Below, in pieces: positions 5,884 to 6,695 of a DNA stretch of 6,695 nt (position 1 is the first letter of the stretch; each line of letters starts with the position of its first letter). Location: assembly GCA_012516225.1 (NCBI GenBank), contig JAAYWX010000260.1, forward strand, positions 1 through 6,695. The letters are read 5' to 3'. Below the pieces are notes generated by a model that did no database searches, was not told where the DNA came from, and saw nothing but the letters and a program-made list of their open reading frames with translations. The translations under genes and the position numbers were made by a program. The stretch is from Clostridiales bacterium. Its GTDB lineage: Bacteria > Bacillota > Clostridia > Oscillospirales > Oscillospiraceae.

Positions 5884-6695
5884 CTAAACGAGAACTTCTT
5901 TTCTGCTGTTCAGTGCAAAATCCATAAGATATTTCCCGTAATCCGACATTTTGATTTTTTCTGCAATTGTCAAAAGCTTTTCATAGGATATAAGCCCGCT
6001 TCTGTATGCCACTTCTTCAGGACAGCCTATTTCCTCGCCTGTTTCTTCTTTATATTGTCTTATTGCACAGGCTGCATCAAGCAGCGTATTCGAGTTTCCC
6101 GTGTCAAACCATGTAATATTCTTGTCAAGCGGAACAATGCTCAGTTCTCCCATATCAAGATAAGCATTGTTTACCGATGTTATTTCAAGCTCTCCTCTGG
6201 CAGATGGCTTAACCGTTTTAGCTATCTCGCACACCCTGTTATCGTAAAAATAAAGTCCGGGTACTATATAGTTTGATTTCGGGTTCTGAGGTTTTTCCTC
6301 AATGCTTATTACTTTCCCGTCTTTATCGAATTCGACAACGCCAAAAGGCCTTGGATCATCCATATAGCAACCAAACACCGTTGCTCCGGAGGCACTGTTT
6401 TTTGCTGAGATTAGTTTTTGGCTCAGGCTTCTTCCGAAAAATATGTTATCACCCAGCGCAAGACACACTCTGTCCTTTCCTATAAAATCCTCCCCAAGTA
6501 TAAAGGCGTCCGCAATCCCCCGCCTCTCATACTGCTTTATATATGAAATGCTGGCTCCGAAGTTTTCCCCTCTTCCCAGCAGATTTTCAAACTGTTCCTG
6601 CTCGTCAGGCGGGACTATTATAAGAATATCCGTTATACCCATTTCGAGCAAAATTGAAAGCGGATAATAGATCATCGGCTTGTCATAAACCGGCA
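5884..6695 (-). CDS. rmlA: Glucose-1-phosphate thymidylyltransferase (RmlA-type), N-terminus missing
   Basis: Catalyses dTTP + glucose-1-phosphate to dTDP-glucose + pyrophosphate, the first step towards dTDP-L-rhamnose and related cell-surface sugars, in the cytoplasm. The frame is open to the window edge; 269 residues are visible. The first complete codons read PVYDKPMIYYPLS, the conserved segment just after the missing GGxGTRL nucleotide-binding loop, so about 25-28 residues are lost and the Met encoded at 6675 is internal. Conserved motifs seen are LGDNIFFG (visible residues 80-87, metal-binding Asp82), EEKP (132-135), GLYFYD (146-151), ARGELEIT (165-172) and WFDTG (195-199, metal-binding Asp197). 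The 115-residue gap between the two Asp residues fits characterised RmlA enzymes. The C-terminus is complete. It converges with the regulator gene and shares the hairpin at 5758-5848. The partner genes rmlB, rmlC and rmlD are not in the window. Sequence alone does not wholly exclude a related sugar nucleotidyltransferase. Confidence 0.92.
   Translation of the reverse strand, partial: PVYDKPMIYYPLSILLEMGITDILIIVPPDEQEQFENLLGRGENFGASISYIKQYERRGIADAFILGEDFIGKDRVCLALGDNIFFGRSLSQKLISAKNSASGATVFGCYMDDPRPFGVVEFDKDGKVISIEEKPQNPKSNYIVPGLYFYDNRVCEIAKTVKPSARGELEITSVNNAYLDMGELSIVPLDKNITWFDTGNSNTLLDAACAIRQYKEETGEEIGCPEEVAYRSGLISYEKLLTIAEKIKMSDYGKYLMDFALNSRKEVLV

Noticed and set aside
1..6695. CRISPR array, tRNA, insertion sequence or phage genes
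   Set aside because: No regularly spaced repeats, cloverleaf sequence, transposase or integrase motif was seen on either strand.

Overview
This window looks like the chromosome of an anaerobic member of the Clostridia. That is inferred from AGGAGG-type ribosome binding sites, TTGACA/TATAAT-type promoters, a cysteine-rich FAD/Fe-S oxidoreductase typical of strict anaerobes, and well-formed intrinsic terminators. No genus can be named from sequence alone. There are five protein genes, two of them cut by the window ends. No tRNA, rRNA, CRISPR array, insertion sequence or phage gene was seen.

Layout: (1) 1-1356 (+), an APC-family amino-acid permease lacking its first residues, closed by a strong terminator at 1395-1437. 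(2) 1357-1621, the gap between two convergent transcription units, with terminators facing each way. (3) 1622-4691 (-), a two-gene operon. Its first gene encodes an 899-residue multidomain Fe-S/FAD/NAD(P) oxidoreductase and its second a HypA nickel metallochaperone. (4) 4692-5000, the 309-base divergent control region, which holds both promoters, a consensus FadR-subfamily operator, a weaker second operator-like site and a structured leader. (5) 5001-5705 (+), a GntR-family (FadR subfamily) regulator. (6) 5706-5883, the gap after the regulator, with a possible weak terminator and a long hairpin that can terminate in both directions. (7) 5884-6695 (-), an RmlA-type glucose-1-phosphate thymidylyltransferase lacking about 25-28 N-terminal residues.

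The most coherent unit is the regulator with the divergent oxidoreductase-hypA operon. The regulator's presumed operator lies just downstream of its own promoter. A degenerate copy lies at the predicted start of the opposite operon. This suggests a local switch in which the regulator represses itself and controls a redox enzyme plus a nickel-handling protein. No hydrogenase or other nickel enzyme is encoded here, so the client of HypA is unknown. The permease and RmlA genes are in separate transcription units and appear unrelated to this switch.
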